A stretch of DNA of 64,000 nucleotides from Schistocerca nitens (lineage: Eukaryota; Arthropoda; Insecta; Orthoptera; Acrididae). The DNA is taken from NCBI RefSeq assembly GCF_023898315.1, contig NC_064622.1, positions 172,070,178 to 172,134,177 on the forward strand, written 5' to 3'. Below are positions 52,145 through 63,286 of this stretch, piece after piece. Below the pieces are notes generated by a model. The model made no database searches and was not told the origin of the DNA. It saw nothing but the letters and a program-made list of their open reading frames with translations. The first letter of the stretch is position 1; the number at the start of each line of letters is the position of its first letter. The position numbers and the translations under genes were made by a program.

Positions 52145-53793
52145 CACTCATGCTCATAATTTAAGGATAATTGGAGAATGTGGTGCTACACATAGTGGCA
52201 CTACACAAAACTGGCGCTAACAGCATAGGCACATAGGGAGCACACACGACACAATTCTGTAAGTCCACAGTATTGGTGATAAGTTGAGAAAACCGTCCCT
52301 AAACACATGTGCTACAAAACGCCACTGTTTCCTGCGCATGTAACCCGACATCAATATGGGATATGATCAACATGTACACGTACATAGGCCGCACAGCGAT
52401 TGGCATACTCTGGATCAGGCGGTCGAGCAGCTGCTGGGGTGTAACCTCGCATTCTTGCATCAGTTCCTGACGGCGCTCCTGAAGTGTCCTAGGGATATGA
52501 AGACGTGCAGTGATACGTCGACCGAGAGCATCCCATACGTGCTCAATGTAGTTTAGGTCTAGAGAACAGGCAGGCCAGTCCATTCGCTTGATATCTTCTG
52601 TTTCAAGGTGTTCCCCTACTTCGGCTGCTCGGTGGGACCATGCGTTATCATCCATCAGGAGGAAGGTGGGACTTACTGCACGCCTGAAAAGGCGGACGTA
52701 CTGGCCTGTTAAAGTTCCTCTGTCAAAGACATGGAGGGGTACACGTGCACCACCATCAAACCACGACCTCCATAAAGGTCCCTTTCAAGGACATTAAGGG
52801 GTTGGTATCTGATTCCTGGTTCACGCCAAATGAAAACCCGGCGAGAATCACTTTCCAGACTATATCTGGACTCTTCCATGAACATAACCTGGGACCACTG
52901 TTCCAATGACCATGCACTATGTTCTTGACACCAAGCTTTACGGGCTGTGCTGTGACCAGGGGACTGTGGAATGCACCCTGCAGGTCTCCGAGCGAATAAA
53001 CTATGTCTGTTCAGTCATCTGTAGACTGTGTGTCTGGAGACAACTGTTCCAGTGGCTGCGGTAAGGTCTCGAGCAACGCTACCTGCAATACTCCGTGGCC
53101 GTCTGCGGGCACTGATGGTGAGATATCGGTCTTCTTGTGGTGTTGTACACTGTGCACATCCCGAACTGTAGCGCCTGGACACGTTTCCTGTCTGCTGGAA
53201 TCGTTGCAATAATTTTGAGGCACAGGTAGGGCCCATGGTACGACCTGCTGTGTCTGACCAGTCTCAAGTCGTCCTGGTATTTTACTCCTCATAACATCAT
53301 CAATATGTTTCCAGAATGAGATTTCCACTCTGCAGCGGAGTGTGCGCTGATATGAAACTTCCTGGCAGATCAAAACTGCGTGCCCGACCGAGACTCGAAC
53401 TCGGGACCTTAGCCTTTCGCGGGCAAGTGCTCTACCAACTGAGCTGCCCAAGCACGACTCACGCCCCGTCCTCACAGCAGAGTTCGAGTCTCGGTCCGGC
53501 ACACAGTTTTGATCTGCCAGGAAGTTTCATCATCAATATGTGTTCTTTGAGCCATTTTCAACACACAGTCACTATTAGCACGTCTGAAAACGTCTGCACA
53601 CTTACTCTCTGCACCATACTCTGACATGCACCAACCCACCTCTGCTTATGTGGACTGCTGCCAGACCTTCCGTGCGGCGACCTCAGGTCACATGCACCGC
53701 ATGGTCATACCCTGAGTTGATTTAAGCCCGCAAACCGCTCACCACAGCGATATTTCACGATGTATCAGCATTACCGTTAATTTATGAGCATGA
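52145..53793 (-). mobile_element. Tc1-like transposon relic, split by a SINE
   Basis: The left terminus CACTCATGCTCATAATTTAA and the right terminus (complement TCATGCTCATAAATTAACGG) are imperfect inverted repeats, with TA at 52143-52144. Minus-strand coding relics: TVVSRHTVYR N-terminal helix region near 53020, MEQWSQVMFMEESRYSLESD (first Asp of SDESR reads Glu), then FLMDDNAWSHRAAEVGEHLE with the second Asp, and RMDWPACSLDLNYIEHVWDA with the catalytic Glu (52500-52650). A deletion and frameshift lie near 52650-52710. Non-functional. Confidence 0.85.
53308..53527 (-). mobile_element. tRNA-derived SINE, family E, with inverted tail repeat
   Basis: Minus-strand tRNA-like head: CAGCTCAGTTGGTAGAGC (A box) and CCCGAGTTCGAGTCTCGG (B box). 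Exact 13-bp duplication CATCATCAATATG at 53295-53307 and 53528-53540 inside a Tc1-like relic. The tail segment with CTTCCTGGCAGATCAAAACT and part of the head recur inverted at the other end (53480-53527), so the copy is partly palindromic. Confidence 0.88.
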
Positions 53794-54084
53794 TTTCATT
53801 TCATATACATTTAACATATTTCACTCATATTTGTGCACACATTTCACCTGTATCTCTAGCGAACTTCACCCTGCAGTTCCGTTTTCGCGCAGTTAAATGT
53901 TTATGACGTCGTCTCTTCGGATCTACGTCTCGTACAATGGTATAACTTTGGAGGTACATCCAGTGGTATATGTAAAACCTGTCTCCAAAAGTGTCGCGAG
54001 TATAGTTAGTACTAAAGAAGTAACAGACTAAAACGTTACGCTTTATGAACAGCGAAAACATAGTAAGCGATAAACTTTCTTCCT

Positions 54085-54725
54085 TTCAGGGTTTTGTGGA
54101 CGCTGTCAGACCGAAGACGTGACTGTCGCCACCATACGGTCCGACAACCTGGAGTGAAGGTCTGGCGCGCCATTTCTTCTTTTCATAACAGCATCCCTTT
54201 ATCTGTCATCCGCAGTACCTTGACAGCACAGATCCGTTTTGTTGCCCTTCACGACATGCTATCCTGGGCTCGTATTTCAACAAGATAGTGCCCGCCCGCA
54301 CACACCGCGAGAGTTTCTACTATTTGTTTTCGCGTTTCAAAACTCTAGCTTGGAAAGTAAGGTCGCCGGATCACTCTCCAGTTGAAAACGTTTCCAGCAT
54401 CATTCGCAGGAAACTCCAACTAGCACGGGATTTGAATATCTAAGGCGTCAGACAGAATTTGGCACTGTATGCCTTAGTAGGACATCCATTAATTCTGTCT
54501 ATCAATGCCATACTAAACAACTGCTTTCATTGAGGCCAGAGGTGGACCAAAGCGTTATTGACTCGCTCAATTTGGGGAACTCTTTCTGTTGAACAAACAG
54601 GCTAATCCAGTTTTTCTGAAATTGTAATCACATGTTTGTCTGAACGTGTATATCAAGTCTACCGATTTCCTGCCCGTCCTTCTTGACACGTTGTTCACTT
54701 TTTTGTCTTAGAGTGTATGTTTAGC
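54085..54725 (+). pseudogene. Tc1-like transposase relic
   Basis: Plus-strand frames read HTVRQPGVKVWRAISSFHNS, then SVIRSTLTAQIRFV, a degenerate FQQDSARPHTARVS block (54280-54315) and a broken PDHSPVENV catalytic-Glu region near 54370. The end near 54720 reads CTTAGAGTGTA, possibly a terminal repeat. The N-terminal half is absent. Confidence 0.7.
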
Positions 54726-55930
54726 TATCTTACACACAAGAAATATTAATACAATACGTACCGCAACATAACCCATGAGATCTGACTGCTAAAATGTCTG
54801 AGGCTGAACCCATACTTCACACTCCTGTCCGCAGGCTCAACAAGTCCTTCTCCTTCCAGGTTAGAACTGGTACCACTCTAGTGTGTGCTCCTCTTTCTAC
54901 CAAGAAAAACCGTGTAAACAGACCAATGAGAAGTCTTAATTTTGCCAAATAAGCTATATTCCTGTTATTACTTCATTAATTTTCCCTATTAACTAATTGC
55001 AGCAGCTTCCGAGTTCAAGACGTCAGAAGTGCACTCGAGCTTTTTGTGTCGCCATAACCCATGTTATTAAACATAATTTGTCCATGTGATTAAACATAAT
55101 TTACATAAGCATAATCATCGAAGATATGCCGCTCAGGTCGTTCACGCGTAGTGCTTTCTGCTCCTATATTAACCATCATTTTTGTCAGCAAACGTCATCC
55201 CTGTCTACAGTGGTGTTAGGAATAGGAAAACGAGTCCCGATATCAGCCTTCTCCACCTTAGCAGAGAAAAATGCGATGCCTTAATGTCTCTTCTTTTATA
55301 CTATTATTTCGTAATAAGCCACGAAATTGACAAAATTTTCGTAGACGTTCTGCACAGACGAGTCCTATGCTGTTTCAAGAATATCTGCGTTTCAAAGTAG
55401 GAGGCTATCCACACATAACCAAACCACATCAAGGCGCCGAACTGTATCTGAAGTACATGCTTCAGCTCTTTCATGAGGGGCGCGCATTTTGTCTCGTATT
55501 CAACGCTTCTTGTTGTTTAGTAACAATTTTATTCTTTAATAAGTTGCCCATGTGAGCATAATAGCAATTTAGCCGCAGTATGCGTTAATACAGACAGAGG
55601 CCGGCTGCTGTGTGCTGGTTGATTTACGGCCAACCGTGCAGCGTGATAATGCATATGCAGCTGCTGCGTCCTCCAGTTCTCAGCGTCCACAGTCGGATAA
55701 TGGGCCTTTGTTTCAGCGGATACAGCGTGCTAGCACGCCACGTTAGCGTTGTTTAGAGTCGCTCCCGAGGTGTATGTCAGTGCCTGAAACGTAGGAGTCC
55801 GAATAAGAAACGGCCTTCGCCACATGCCTGGCTGATGGCCGCAAGGCCGCCACCGCTGAGGCGTGGGCACACGCGAGCGGACACACACACATACACACCG
55901 TCTGCAGCTGCTTATTGAAAAACATAAATG
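54726..55930. other. Unclassified sequence
   Basis: About 1.2 kb without recognised coding or RNA signal. 55600-55870 is GC-richer. No terminal repeats detected. Confidence 0.35.
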
Positions 55931-56350
55931 CATTACTTATCTGGGATTTAGAAAAGATTGCTGTATGGTGTGGCAGGTGGCAGTTGATGCTAAATAACGA
56001 AAAGTGTGAGGTGATCTACATGAGTTCCAAAAGAAATCCGTTGGAATTCGATTACTCGATAAATAGTACAATTCTAAAGGCTGTCAATTCAACTAAGTAG
56101 CTGGGTGTAAAAATTACGAACAACTTCAGTTGGAAAGACCACACAGATAATATTGTGGGGAAGGCGAGCCAAAGGTTGCGTTTCATTGGCAGGGCACTTA
56201 GACGATGCAACAAGTCCACTAAAGAGACAGGTTACACTACACTCGTTCGTCCTCTGTTAGAATATTGCTGCGCGGTGTGGGATCCTTAGCAGGTGGGATT
56301 GACGAAGGACATCGAAAGGGTGCAGAAGTATGCTACTGAACCAGGCTCAT
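55931..56350 (+). pseudogene. LINE reverse transcriptase C-terminal relic (same group as 962-1745)
   Basis: Reads LEKIAVWCGRWQLMLNNEKC, LGVKITNNFSWKDHTDNIVG, RLRFIGRALRRCNKSTKETG and TLVRPLLEYCCAVWDP, aligning with the thumb region of the relic near the window start. Interrupted by TAG at 56098-56100 and further stops. 5'-truncated and without palm motif. Confidence 0.75.
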
Positions 56351-56774
56351 AGATTAGTGTGAGGCTTTATCGGCCATGTTAAAGGGAACCTAATGAAAAC
56401 AAATGATTCATTCTGAATGTAGAGTTTTGTATCGTGAGGAAGCCAGGGAGAGGATGTTGTCATGGGTGGCCGGTATCCTCTTTCTGTAACACAAATGCAC
56501 ACATGGATTAATACGTTTCTTTTTGACATGAAGCTGTTACCTAACTTGAACAGAGTCCATGCTGGTGATACAAGCTCATTGGTAATAGTCCTATTGCAGA
56601 CAGTATCGGTAATCTCGCTATTACTAAGTTTAGTCTCTAATATGGTCGCTATGCACTGTCGTAGCCTGAGATGAGCTACAACCGCTCTGTGGTTGGACCG
56701 ACAGACGTCAAACTGAAGTGCGGTCAGCGGGGCCCTCCGGGTCAGCGGCGGCGGCCTAAATACATGCTGTGGAC
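56351..56774. other. Unclassified sequence
   Basis: Nothing recognised. Confidence 0.3.
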
Positions 56775-56787
56775 AGCGCGTTGGTGA

Positions 56788-57538
56788 TCACAACCACAGG
56801 TGGAAGCACAAGCGGCCAAAGACACTGCTAGCTAGGGCATAGCCACCTATGGTTAAGTAACATACGCAAACAGCGACAAACGTCGGCAAGCCCCTGCATA
56901 TCAGCAACACTGACTGGCAACTACCAGCTGCTATTAGAGCCGACCAATAGGCCACAGCAGGGACACCGACGAGCTCGCCCACAGACGCACAAACAATTTG
57001 CCAACATTCCCTCACACTGTGCCTCCGGTATATGACCTGTCGGACACAAGATCAATAACAAACCTAACTGTTGCAGGTTGCTGACGCTGACCGAGGACTC
57101 TGTACCAGCACCCAGCGCCAGCCGCCGAGCAGCACAAACGCACAACGTCAAGGTATCGACATGCATGATACCCACTACTAACAAAGCCTATCCTTGCACA
57201 ACCTATCGCAGGCAGCAAGACAACCGCTACTGCTCTTACCGCCCGACCTAACTTTCGCAGAGGTTTTTTTCCCTTGGCTCTTGCCTTGGCACTTTCTTTC
57301 CTCTGCCCTTCAAACCGCTACCCTTCGTCAGATTTCGACCAATCTATCTCCAGATGAGCGCGTATTAATGGTTAATCCTAACCAGACGTACGCAAATATC
57401 GCAGTACCCACATCCTGCGACACCTCACTTTAGTGATTACTAACCCTCATGCAGAGATGGCAGTAGACCTTTTGTGTTGGCCATCATGCCGGTGTGGCAG
57501 TGGAGGGGCTCCACCTCTATTAAAAAAAAAAAAAAAAA
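56788..57538 (+). mobile_element. Poly(A)-tailed retrocopy of unknown source (751 bp)
   Basis: A segment ending in 17 or so A residues (57522-57538) is flanked by the exact 13-bp direct repeat AGCGCGTTGGTGA at 56775-56787 and 57539-57551. Poly(A) plus target duplication is the hallmark of LINE-machinery insertion. No reading frame of note, no SINE-type RNA polymerase III boxes and no RT motif were found. It could be a 5'-truncated LINE 3' UTR or a processed copy of a non-coding or untranslated transcript. Confidence 0.85.
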
Positions 57539-57551
57539 AGCGCGTTGGTGA

Positions 57552-57792
57552 CGCGCTGCTTGTTGGTGTATCTCTGGCCTCTCCCGGAATGGGCGCACTT
57601 GATGCAGCGCCTGCTATCGATCTTCGATCTACATCTTTGCAGACCGATGTGCTATGGACAGCTTATGCCAGCAAACTAAACTCGTGGCATTACAATGTTT
57701 GACATTTCAATGTGGCCCTTAGAATCTGCTGACCAGTACAAAAGAACAATCTATTAAGAAAAACTCCTGGTTAATAATCACTTGATCACTGT
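57552..57792. other. Unclassified sequence
   Basis: Short spacer, nothing recognised. Confidence 0.3.
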
Positions 57793-57801
57793 CATCGCTG
57801 C

Positions 57802-58027
57802 GGCCGGCCGGAGTGGCCGAGCGGTACTAGGCGCTACAGTCTGGAACCGCGCTGCTGCTACGGTCGCAGGCTCGAATCCTGCCTCGGGCATGGATGTGTG
57901 TGATGTCCTTAGGTTAGTTAGGTTTAAGTAGTTCTAAGTCATAGGGGACTGATGACCTTAGCAGTTAAGTCCCATAGTGCTCAGAGCCATTTGAACCTTT
58001 TTTTTTTTTTTTTTTTTTTTTTTTTGC
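57802..58027 (+). mobile_element. tRNA-derived SINE, family A (copy 13), with poly(T) tail
   Basis: Forward copy with A box TGGCCGAGCGG, ending TTTGAACC followed by 28 T (57998-58025). The 9-bp duplication CATCGCTGC lies at 57793-57801 and 58028-58036. The T run follows the conserved body directly. Confidence 0.93.
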
Positions 58028-58155
58028 CATCGCTGCTGCACCGGTATGAAATACAACCCGGATATGGCACTGGTCGCATTAAAGGAGTCGGTACAAGGCT
58101 GTCAACGGTTATGTACAAATTTTTATGATTGGCGTAATTTACTTCTCTCGTTAGA

Positions 58156-59740
58156 GATACAGTGCTGGAAGGAAAGTTAGTACACATGGAAAACGATGTC
58201 AGTTTTGATTAGATGACGGCATATGCCATCTGGGGAATAGTAGATGTACCGATAATGGTTTCAGCTTCGTTCGCGAACAGATAGCACAGTGCATAGGTTT
58301 CAGAGGCCTTTTGTGTCTACCCTTTAGTAAGAAATGTTCACAGCCAGAAGGTTCTGTGTGACGCAAAGATGTGAAACAAGCAGGTAACCATGCCACGGAG
58401 ACGCCCTCGTACTTCCTACGCCCAATTGAGCGTGTTTGAAGGGGTTCAAATTGTGGCCACAAAAAATGGAAGTACGCATCAGTTGAGCAACGATGCTAGT
58501 ATCGGTGGTCACGTGGACATTCTCACACCCGTACACGAGGTTCCGGACGTCCACGCAGCACAGACGCCCGCCAGGATCGTCTTATTGTAGGGGCAGAAGT
58601 GCCAGATCGTACAGCTACCACCGCACAGATAAGAGCGATAGTGAGCCCAGACGTGTCAAGACGAACTGTTGCAAAACGGGTGTTGGCAGTGGAATTACGG
58701 GCACTCACACTTCTAGCCCGTCTTCGACTCACGACACACCATCGACGTGCATGGCTCGATTGGTGCCGTCAGAGGATCACTTGGAAGATGAAATGGCACG
58801 GCGTGCTCTTCAGCGATGCAGGCTGATTCTGACACAAGTGATGGTTGTTTGCGAGTATGACATAGACCTGATGAACGCTGTTTCGTAGAGTGCATTCGTT
58901 CAAAAATGGTTCAAATGGCTCTGAGTACTATGGGACTCAACTTCTAAGGTCATTTGTCCCCTAGAACTTAGAACTAGTTAAACCTAACTAACCTAAGGAC
59001 ATCACACACATCCATGCTCGAGGCAGGATTCGAACCTGCGACCGTAGCGGTCTCGCGGTTCCAGACTGCAGCGCCTAGAACCGCACGGCCACTTCGGCCG
59101 GCAGAGTGCATTCGTCCAAGACGCATTAGCCCTGCCAGAGGCCTTATGGTCTGGGGTGCAATGAGCTGCAACTTTCGTTCACCTTTGGTGTTTTCTGGAG
59201 GCGACGCTCACCAGAGCTCGATACGTGCAGAATATTGTTACACCAGTTCTTTTGAGGCTCTTGCGACAGGGAGGTGATGTGTTTTTCCAACAAGATAATG
59301 CTCGTCCACACACTGCCCGTAAAACTTAACGTGCTCCGTAAGACCTGCAGCAACTTCCTCCGGACTTGTCTCCAACCGAGTAAGTGTGGAATGGGGTGGG
59401 ACGAAAAGTGTTTCGTGCGACTCGTCGGCCAGCAGCTCTTACAGAACTATGTGAACAGGTGGAGTAGGCGTGGAATAACGTATCGCATGACAGTATTCAC
59501 CATCTGTACCGTCAACTGCATGCCAGATTAATTCCCTGCATTTCCGCAGTTACAAGCTACACTACGTACTGGTATGGGTGTTTCTTCTTCGGTCGACACC
59601 TGGTACCTCAGAACCGCTTGCTATTAACCTGTAAATTTAATCATTTCATGTAGTCCATAAGCACTCTTGTAGCAATAAATCTTGATCGAATTAGAAAGTT
59701 TAAAAAGCGTGTACAATTTTTTTTTCTGGCAGTGTATCTT
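58156..59740 (+). mobile_element. Tc1-like transposon relic, split by a SINE
   Basis: Ends ACAGTGCTGGAAGGAAAGTT (58158) and complement of the right end, ACACTGCCAGAAAAAAAAAT, are imperfect terminal inverted repeats. Coding relics in order: MPRRRPRTSYAQLSVFEGVQ (start near 58390), TTAQIRAIVSPDVSRRTVAK, a FSDE-type region lost near 58810, after the SINE PARGLMVWGAMSCN, then VFFQQDNARPHTAR in a second frame (59277-59320) with the catalytic Asp and a broken PDLSPTE region. Frameshifted throughout. Confidence 0.82.
58900..59102 (-). mobile_element. tRNA-derived SINE, family A (copy 14)
   Basis: Reverse full-length copy with exact 13-bp duplication AGAGTGCATTCGT at 58887-58899 and 59103-59115, inside the Tc1-like relic. 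Confidence 0.94.
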
Positions 59741-60230
59741 CTGAGTGTCAGTTTCTATAAATTTGGGGACTTTTCCCCTCAACCTTAAACTGTGAGCGTC
59801 TTCCCATTCATTTTATTTTTTATTTCGTATTTCATCAAAACTTGAGGCGAATATCTTGAGTATCCTTTCAAGTTCCCCGTGACTAAATTCACGTTTCCAG
59901 CGCATTCCTCGCTACTCTAACACGTATCTTTGCAGACGAGTAATTTTCTCGGTGAATAATTGTCTAATAAAAGATAGTACAAACTACTAGATGGTCAATG
60001 TTCTACATAAAATAAAGTAACATGAGAAGCGGCCCAAACAAATGTAAAAGTTTCTCTTCATGTTCTATGAGTACAATGGGATACAAAATTTACGAACGGA
60101 AGTAGCTTTCGCACGATGTGTCACTGACAAGTAACACAGCTCGATGAAACTTGCACCATAGACAGAAATAACTGGTACAGTATAGGACAAAATGTAACTG
60201 AAAGGAAGACGTAATGAGACGAGCAGAAAT
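59741..60230. other. AT-rich unclassified sequence
   Basis: No gene, RNA or known repeat recognised. Confidence 0.35.
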
Positions 60231-60235
60231 GACTC

Positions 60236-60452
60236 TGTTGCCGAGAATTCTTCCGGGTTGTATGGCCGCGGTCCATGGAACTTTTTTATCGATGACGTTT
60301 CGTCCTACGCTACGTTGGACATCGGAGGTGCTCCTGGTTGTGCTGAGTCTTGCCTCCGAAGATGTCCAACATAGCTTTGGGCGAAACGTCAGGGATAGGA
60401 GAGTTCCATGGACCACAGCCATACAACCCAGAAGAATTCTCGGCAGCTGAAA
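60236..60452. repeat. Inverted repeat (arms about 90 bp)
   Basis: CCGAGAATTCTTCCGGGTTG, GGTCCATGGAAC and GACGTTTCG followed by GTTGGACATC in the left arm (60240-60335) recur inverted in the right arm (60356-60450), separated by a roughly 20-base loop around GTGCTCCTGGTTGTGCTGAG. No coding frame. A foldback element or terminal part of a larger retroelement. Confidence 0.75.
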
Positions 60453-61084
60453 CACCCGGTCGTGAAAGCCTTCATTGTAGAAATGACTCTTTTACACAAT
60501 GACAGTAGCGACACTGAATTCACCGCGATTAATGATGGCCCCCTCGGCAGGAGAAAAGACGGAAAATGGTCCTTAAACGGGCGAGTGATATCCACGGACG
60601 GCAACACAACCACTGGAACGTACACACACGCTGGCCAAAAGGTGGGCAAGGTTGTTGTGGTAGGGCGTTCATTCCTCCACCAGCGCGACTGACGACTGCT
60701 GCAAGGTCGTTGGTGCTTTTAAACGTGCTGCAGTACATCTTCCGACGCATTCCACACGTGCTAAAAGATGTCTGGGGCAGGCCAGTCCATTCACCAAACA
60801 TTCTCTCCTTCCAAGAGCTCCTTCGCCTGCGTTTTTCGAAGCGGTGACGTATTACCACTCATAAAACTGAAATCAGGACAGAACGTACCCCTGAAAAGAC
60901 GCACATGCGGAAGAAATACAAATCATAATAACGTTGCCCGCTGAATGTACCGTGTTCACAGTTGTGGTGGACGGCATACTAATGCAGCCTGGTCAACCAA
61001 AATGATCAGATTCGATAATGTTCCTGGGTACATTACGTGATATCAACTCTTGCCATATGATGGTATGTCCAGAATCGCTACTCA

Positions 61085-61824
61085 CAAGGGGAGGCCGCCA
61101 ATTGTGAAATTCAGATTCGATTCATACTGCGCATAATAAAAGCTCATGGCCAGAGGTGTAATGTGGCAAAGCACCAAGATGCACTTCTCAGCCGTTGTCG
61201 AGAAAATCGACAGTTAAAAGAAACCGTTGCGGTGAAATACTCTCTACGATCAATAATTTTCTACAGCGTCGTGGCGCAGCGGTAAGCGCTCGGGTTCGTT
61301 ATGCGAAGGGCGCCGGATCGAATCTCGCGCCATGCAACCTTTTTTTTTTGGTATTTGTTTTTTGTAATTCAAATATATATATCATTATGTTTTGCGCGGA
61401 CAAAGTTGTATTTCACAAATGTTATTAATTGTCTTCATAATGTTAACCACGTATAGTTAACGGAAGACGTAGAAACGATATTCCGAAACGAATGCGTATA
61501 GCGTAAGTCAAACGTTCCAATTAGAATAGAGGCCCCACGAACACAAATTTGCTGTGGCAGGTATGAAATATAAACTCCGTTACTCGCTCGTTACACTTGA
61601 AGGACAGATGTTGAATGGGCCGAAACTAGCCGCCGCATAACAGCGTAGTTGCCTGCTAATTTCGAAAGAAGGTAGATGCACTCCCTAGCGCAACTTATAA
61701 CATCGTCGAAAATCAGTGCGGACGTAAGAGCTTTGGTACACCCTGATAAACAAACGGAAAAATGGAGGCGGTAGAATTGGAGAGCGGTCCGCCTTCACCA
61801 ACATGCATAAGGAATTCATTAATA

Positions 61825-61869
<45 letters not shown>

Positions 61870-62144
61870 TTACAAAAAACCAATAATAAAAAAAATTGCA
61901 TGGCGCGAGATTCGATCCGGCGACCTTCGGATTACGAACCCGAGCGCTTACCGCTGCGCCACGACGCTGTAGAAAATTATTAATCGTAGAGTGTATTTCA
62001 CCGCAACATTTTCTTTTAACGATTTTCTCGACAACGGCTGAGATGTGCATCTTGGTGCTTTGTCACATTGCACCTCTGGCCATGAGCTTTTATTATGCGC
62101 AGTATGAATCGAATCTGAATTTCACAATTGGCGGCCTCCTCTTG
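61085..62144. mobile_element. Long-TIR DNA element with tRNA-like modules (1,060 bp, TCA target)
   Basis: Starts CAAGGGGAGGCCGCCAATTG and ends with the inverted CAATTGGCGGCCTCCTCTTG, flanked by TCA at 61082-61084 and 62145-62147. The arms are similar for about 260-290 bp. Each arm carries, near its inner end, a tRNA-like block with TGGCGCAGCGG and GGATCGAATCTC (61265-61335; inverse 61897-61970), followed by a T run. The centre has a (TA)n tract and no transposase. The terminal CAAGG, 3-bp target, size and tRNA-like module mirror the element at 9548-10690, although the sequences differ. Confidence 0.85.
61826..61866. repeat. (TA)n microsatellite
   Basis: About 20 uninterrupted TA units in the centre of the long-TIR element. 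Confidence 0.9.
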
Positions 62145-62700
62145 TCAGACTGAATCTGCTTTCATCCGAGAAGAGCAGGCACCCCACCCTCATTGGTCCA
62201 GTCCCTACGCTCTTGGCACCATCGCACACGGTGCTGCCGATGCGCGGGCGTCAACGGAGCACAGCGCACAGATCGTCGGAAAAGAGACCACCCTCATGTA
62301 GTCACCGTAGCACTGTGTAGCGTGAAATTTAGTGCGCTACAATCCTGTTATATTTGGTTGCAATTGCACCCAATATTGACGATAGTTCCTTCATACTTCT
62401 TGCGCAATGCAGCGGTCATCTGGTGCTATACTTGACAATGGTAGAGTACCTGTTCTCCTCCGGGAAGATGTACTACTGGTTCGGTACGCTTCCCATGCGC
62501 ATGTAACAAAGATGTAAGCAATACAAAAACTAGTGGCCTACACCCGTCTCACTTTGTTTCTCGATGATTCTTCCTCGTCTGAAGCCATCCAAATGTTGTC
62601 TCCGGGCCACGTTGTAATGGAGAATACCACACCTCCGCATCATAACTGCTCGCTGATTGACACACATTTGTCTTTTCCCGTTCCTTCAACTGCCTCGTGC

Positions 62701-63280
62701 TGCTAGGCCATCTCAGCGAGTGCTACAGTCACGCTGACCTCATGCCACGTAACGTCCACTTTTCAGTGCACGATTGGAAGACTTTGACAAAAGTTGTGGT
62801 TGATGTAGTGTGACAGTTCTCTTTAAAGAGTAGCGATAAACGACTTGAGCTGGTCACATCGTGCTGGTTTTCATGAATAATACTGTGAATCGATGCGGAA
62901 TGGGACGAACGCACAAAATCGGTAGCAGGAAAGGCGAATCAAAGACTGCTTTGGAAGTACTCAAGAAGAGTGCAATGAATATGTAATGGAAATCGCTTAT
63001 AAAACACTGTTGCTATCAGTCCTATCGTTTCGCCATTTTGACCCCTTATCAAGTGCGAATTTCAACAGACAGCGATTTTAAAGATCATAACAGGACGGCA
63101 TAATCGTCATTAACAGAAACGCTAGGGGAACCGTTACATATACAGGAGTGGAGCGGGAACTGGGTCTAATAAGTGCAAAGTGGCATTTTAAAATAATTAT
63201 TAACCACCCAAGCAATTAAATAAAAATGTAAGACACAGTATAATTTACAAATAGCTTTGAACCATCAATCAGATCTTTAA
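62701..63280 (+). other. Unclassified, with a possible LINE scrap near 62920-63080
   Basis: Plus-strand frames around 62930-63050 read ANQRLLWKYSRRVQ and MEIAYKTLLLSVLSF, which recall the thumb region of CR1-like LINEs, but the match is short and broken. Nothing else recognised. Confidence 0.3.
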
Positions 63281-63286
63281 CACCAC

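Larger units (their letters stand above)
60600..62700 (-). pseudogene. Tc1-like transposase relic, split by a long-TIR element
   Basis: To the right of the insertion the minus strand encodes WCQERRDWTNEG and a LFSDESRFSLT-like first Asp block (about 62145-62215), with N-terminal pieces further right. To the left, SDSGHTIIWQELISRNVPRN continues the gene directly (61082 downward), followed by a MDWPAPD-HVW region near 60770-60800 and a C-terminal end near 60620. Frames are broken, and the right boundary near 62700 is approximate. Confidence 0.7.

Noticed and set aside
60300..60400. A hammerhead ribozyme in the inverted repeat
   Set aside because: CGAAAC and CTGAGTC pieces are present, but the conserved CUGANGA and GAAA cores do not occur in the required order and spacing.
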